Positions 15,222-17,280 of a stretch of DNA of 17,280 nt are shown here, one piece after another; positions within the stretch are counted from its first letter, which is position 1; every line of letters starts with the position of its first letter. The notes under the pieces are model-generated. The model ran no database searches. It was not told the origin of the DNA and worked only from the letters and a program-made list of their open reading frames with translations. A program made the position numbers and the translations under genes. The stretch lies in the NCBI GenBank assembly GCA_003246505.1, contig QKAI01000120.1, forward strand, positions 1-17,280, given 5' to 3'. This stretch comes from Spirochaetaceae bacterium. Lineage in GTDB: Bacteria; Spirochaetota; Spirochaetia; DSM-2461.

Positions 15222-17280
15222 CCCGGCCCAGGACCTCCCGGACCTTATCCCCCAGTACATCCCTGGTAAAGGGTTTGCTCAGGAAACTGTAACCCTCCTC
15301 CAGAAGACCCTTCTGGGATATCACATCGTCCGTATACCCGGAGATAAAGAGGCAGGGGATGTGGGGAAGAATCTCCCTGATACGCCTAAGGGCGTCCCGG
15401 CCGTTCATTTCCGGCATGATGACGTCGGTTATCAGAAGATCGATCCGGTCCCCCTTCCCGCACCGCTGGATGGCTTCGCCCGCCGATGTGAAGGGCAGGA
15501 CCCCGTACCCCAGGGCCTCCAATTGCCGGGTGATCACCCCGATGAGCGCTTCTTCATCCTCCACCAGAAGAATGGTCTCCCTCTCTCCCTCCCTCTCTTC
15601 CGATTCCCTGGGGGGCCGGTCTTCCCCGGATTCGCCCTCCCCTTCCCCGGTCCGGGGAAAGTACACCGTAAAAACGCTCCCCTCCCCGGGGACGCTGGAG
15701 ACATGGATGCCGCCCCGGTGCTGCTCCATGATGCCGAAGACCGTAGCCAGTCCCAGACCGGTGCCCTTTCCCCTCTCCTTTGTCGTATAGAAGGGCTCGA
15801 ATATATGCTCCCGAATTTCCCGGGACATGCCCTGCCCCGTATCCCGGACCCGGAGCAGCACATAATCCCCGGGGAGGAGGCCACCGTTCTCCCCGCAGAA
15901 ATCCTCCTCAAGGGTAACGTTTCCCGTTTCGATTTCCACGCGCCCTATGTCCTCGATGGAATCCCCCGCGTTGACGCAGAGGTTGGCCAGGATCTGATCC
16001 ACCTGAACCGGATCGGCTTTGATGGGCCATAAATCCTCACCGGGAGTCCAGGTCAGCTCGATATTTTCGCCGATCAGACGGCGCAGGAGCTTGAGGAGGG
16101 AGGAGACGGATTGGTTCAGATGGACGATCCGGGGTGAGATGGTCTGCTTCCGAGCGAAGGTCAGGAGCTGGCGGGTCAGGTTTTCCGAACGCTCCGCCGC
16201 ATTCAGGATCTCCTTCACATACTCCCGCCGCCGGTCGCCCTCGGGCAGTTCGTCCATGAGAAGATCCGACTCCCCCAGGATGACGCTGAGCATATTGTTG
16301 AAATCATGGGCCACCCCGCCGGCCAGTCTGCCTATGGATTCCATTTTCTGGGCCTGATTCAGCTGGTCCCTCAGATTCGTCCGTTCCGATATGTCCCGGC
16401 CGATCCCCAGAACCCCTATGATCTTCTCCTCCCCCGCCCTTCTGTCGCACATGGGGGCCTTGATCGTCTCTATCAGTTCCCGGTGATGCGGGGAGATCCT
16501 CCGGTTGTCCGTGACGAAGACAACCGTTCCCCCCTTCTCCATCACTTCCCGGTCGTAGTTCTCAAAATCCCGGGCCAGGGTTTCGGGGAAGTGGTCGTAA
16601 TCGGTGGTGCCGATGATCTCATCCACCCCCTTGCCCAGATGGCCGGCGAATTTGGCATTGCAGGAGAGGTAGACGCCCCGGGTATCCTTGAGCCAGATGT
16701 AGTCGGGAATGGTGTCGAAGAGGGCGCTCAGGAAAGCCTTCCCCCTCAGAGCCTCCTCTCGCGCCCTTTCCAGATCCTCCGCGGCCTCCCGCTGCCGCCT
16801 CAGGATGCGGGCGATGATCATGGCGAAGGTCAGGGAGAAGAGCAGGAAAACCAGCCGGTTAAAGAGATTGGCAACGGGGATATCCCGGGCGAAATAGTCG
16901 GCGAACGCTCCCCCCTCGGGCCGGGCGAGGGCAAAGAAAAGGGAATCGATGAACCAGTAGGCGCAGCCCATGAGGAGGGAGAGACCGGTCAGATAGGCGG
17001 TTCTTCTCTGATCCGCCAGAGGTTTCAGCCGGAAGAAGGCCCGAACCCCGTTGAAGTTGAGCAGGGTATCCGCCAGTAGCAGGAGAACCAGGGCGACGGC
17101 GGCTTCCTTGACCACCACGAAGAGAGTGACAGAAAGGGGGAGGGAGGATGCCCCGCCGGATGCCCCCTGCCAGGAGGGCGGTTTCCAGCCGGCGGCCATT
17201 CGCGTGAGGGTGAGAAGGTTCAGGGAATTGAGGAGACGGAAGGGCAGCTCAACAAGGAACAGGCCCGGAAGCCCCCTTCC
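15211..17280 (-). CDS. Membrane-bound PAS hybrid sensor histidine kinase with receiver domain, 5' partial
   Basis: Numbers count from the Met at 17199. That Met has no ribosome binding site and the frame stays open to the window edge through hydrophobic residues, so the true start is outside. Visible parts are membrane helices at about 22-46, 67-92 and 108-131, preceded by another hydrophobic stretch upstream of the Met. A short coiled coil (133-152) follows, then PAS (about 153-275) and HisKA with phospho-acceptor H298 (VAHDFNN). The ATP domain has N410, DTGQGM (453-458) and GKGTGLGLA (478-486). After an acidic, arginine-rich linker (517-541) comes a CheY-like receiver with E547/D548, phospho-acceptor D592, S620 and K642. 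All catalytic residues are intact. No output domain follows, so phosphate must pass to an unseen partner. The PAS ligand is unknown. Confidence 0.93.
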   Translation of the reverse strand, partial: GRGLPGLFLVELPFRLLNSLNLLTLTRMAAGWKPPSWQGASGGASSLPLSVTLFVVVKEAAVALVLLLLADTLLNFNGVRAFFRLKPLADQRRTAYLTGLSLLMGCAYWFIDSLFFALARPEGGAFADYFARDIPVANLFNRLVFLLFSLTFAMIIARILRRQREAAEDLERAREEALRGKAFLSALFDTIPDYIWLKDTRGVYLSCNAKFAGHLGKGVDEIIGTTDYDHFPETLARDFENYDREVMEKGGTVVFVTDNRRISPHHRELIETIKAPMCDRRAGEEKIIGVLGIGRDISERTNLRDQLNQAQKMESIGRLAGGVAHDFNNMLSVILGESDLLMDELPEGDRRREYVKEILNAAERSENLTRQLLTFARKQTISPRIVHLNQSVSSLLKLLRRLIGENIELTWTPGEDLWPIKADPVQVDQILANLCVNAGDSIEDIGRVEIETGNVTLEEDFCGENGGLLPGDYVLLRVRDTGQGMSREIREHIFEPFYTTKERGKGTGLGLATVFGIMEQHRGGIHVSSVPGEGSVFTVYFPRTGEGEGESGEDRPPRESEEREGERETILLVEDEEALIGVITRQLEALGYGVLPFTSAGEAIQRCGKGDRIDLLITDVIMPEMNGRDALRRIREILPHIPCLFISGYTDDVISQKGLLEEGYSFLSKPFTRDVLGDKVREVLGRVRR

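Overview
The window is chromosomal DNA of fairly high GC content. Genes are tightly packed and the short intergenic gaps are AT-rich. The gene set points to an anaerobic or facultative, chemotactic, fermentative bacterium: a complete bifunctional AdhE, a three-domain NifU, a dCache chemoreceptor, an HD-GYP-type protein, a Cys-type glutathione peroxidase and a DsrE-like protein. The overall flavour, especially the GldA/GldF/GldG-like + DUF4340 operon and the TTG and GTG starts, suggests a free-living spirochaete (Spirochaetales). This is an inference from gene content; no rRNA or species marker is present.

Layout. 1-1410 (+) is the 3' part of a divergent HD-GYP-type gene that runs off the left edge. 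1477-3080 (+) holds nifU and a YciO/YrdC-family gene, 8 nt apart. 3183-7908 (+) is a four-gene ABC export operon (ATPase, permease, GldG-like auxiliary protein, DUF4340 protein) with overlaps of 1 nt or gaps of 3 nt, closed by a strong terminator at 7920-7951. 8041-10148 (+) is a chemoreceptor with its own promoter, broken by an apparent 2-nt insertion exactly at the tip of its signalling hairpin. 10201-11412 (+) is a beta-lactamase-fold serine hydrolase. It converges on a glutathione peroxidase (11948-11409, -), and the two stop codons overlap in CTAG. The 195-nt gap 11949-12143 is a divergent control region between the peroxidase and adhE (12144-14759, +). It holds a near-consensus sigma70 promoter on each strand, a candidate FNR/CRP-type site and a hairpin-forming repeat. 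adhE ends in a strong terminator. A small DsrE-like gene (14874-15221, +) then converges with, and overlaps by 11 nt, a membrane-bound PAS/HisKA/REC hybrid histidine kinase (-) that runs off the right edge.

How the genes relate. Apart from the ABC operon and the nifU-yciO pair, these are separate transcription units. Metabolism (AdhE ethanol/NADH balance, Fe-S assembly), oxidant defence (peroxidase) and signalling (chemoreceptor, kinase, HD-GYP) lie side by side. I did not find a CRISPR array, IS element, prophage, tRNA or rRNA. I also did not find an obviously new multi-gene system. The most notable items are the chemoreceptor frameshift, the divergent HD-GYP protein, the Gld-like operon and the peroxidase/adhE control region.
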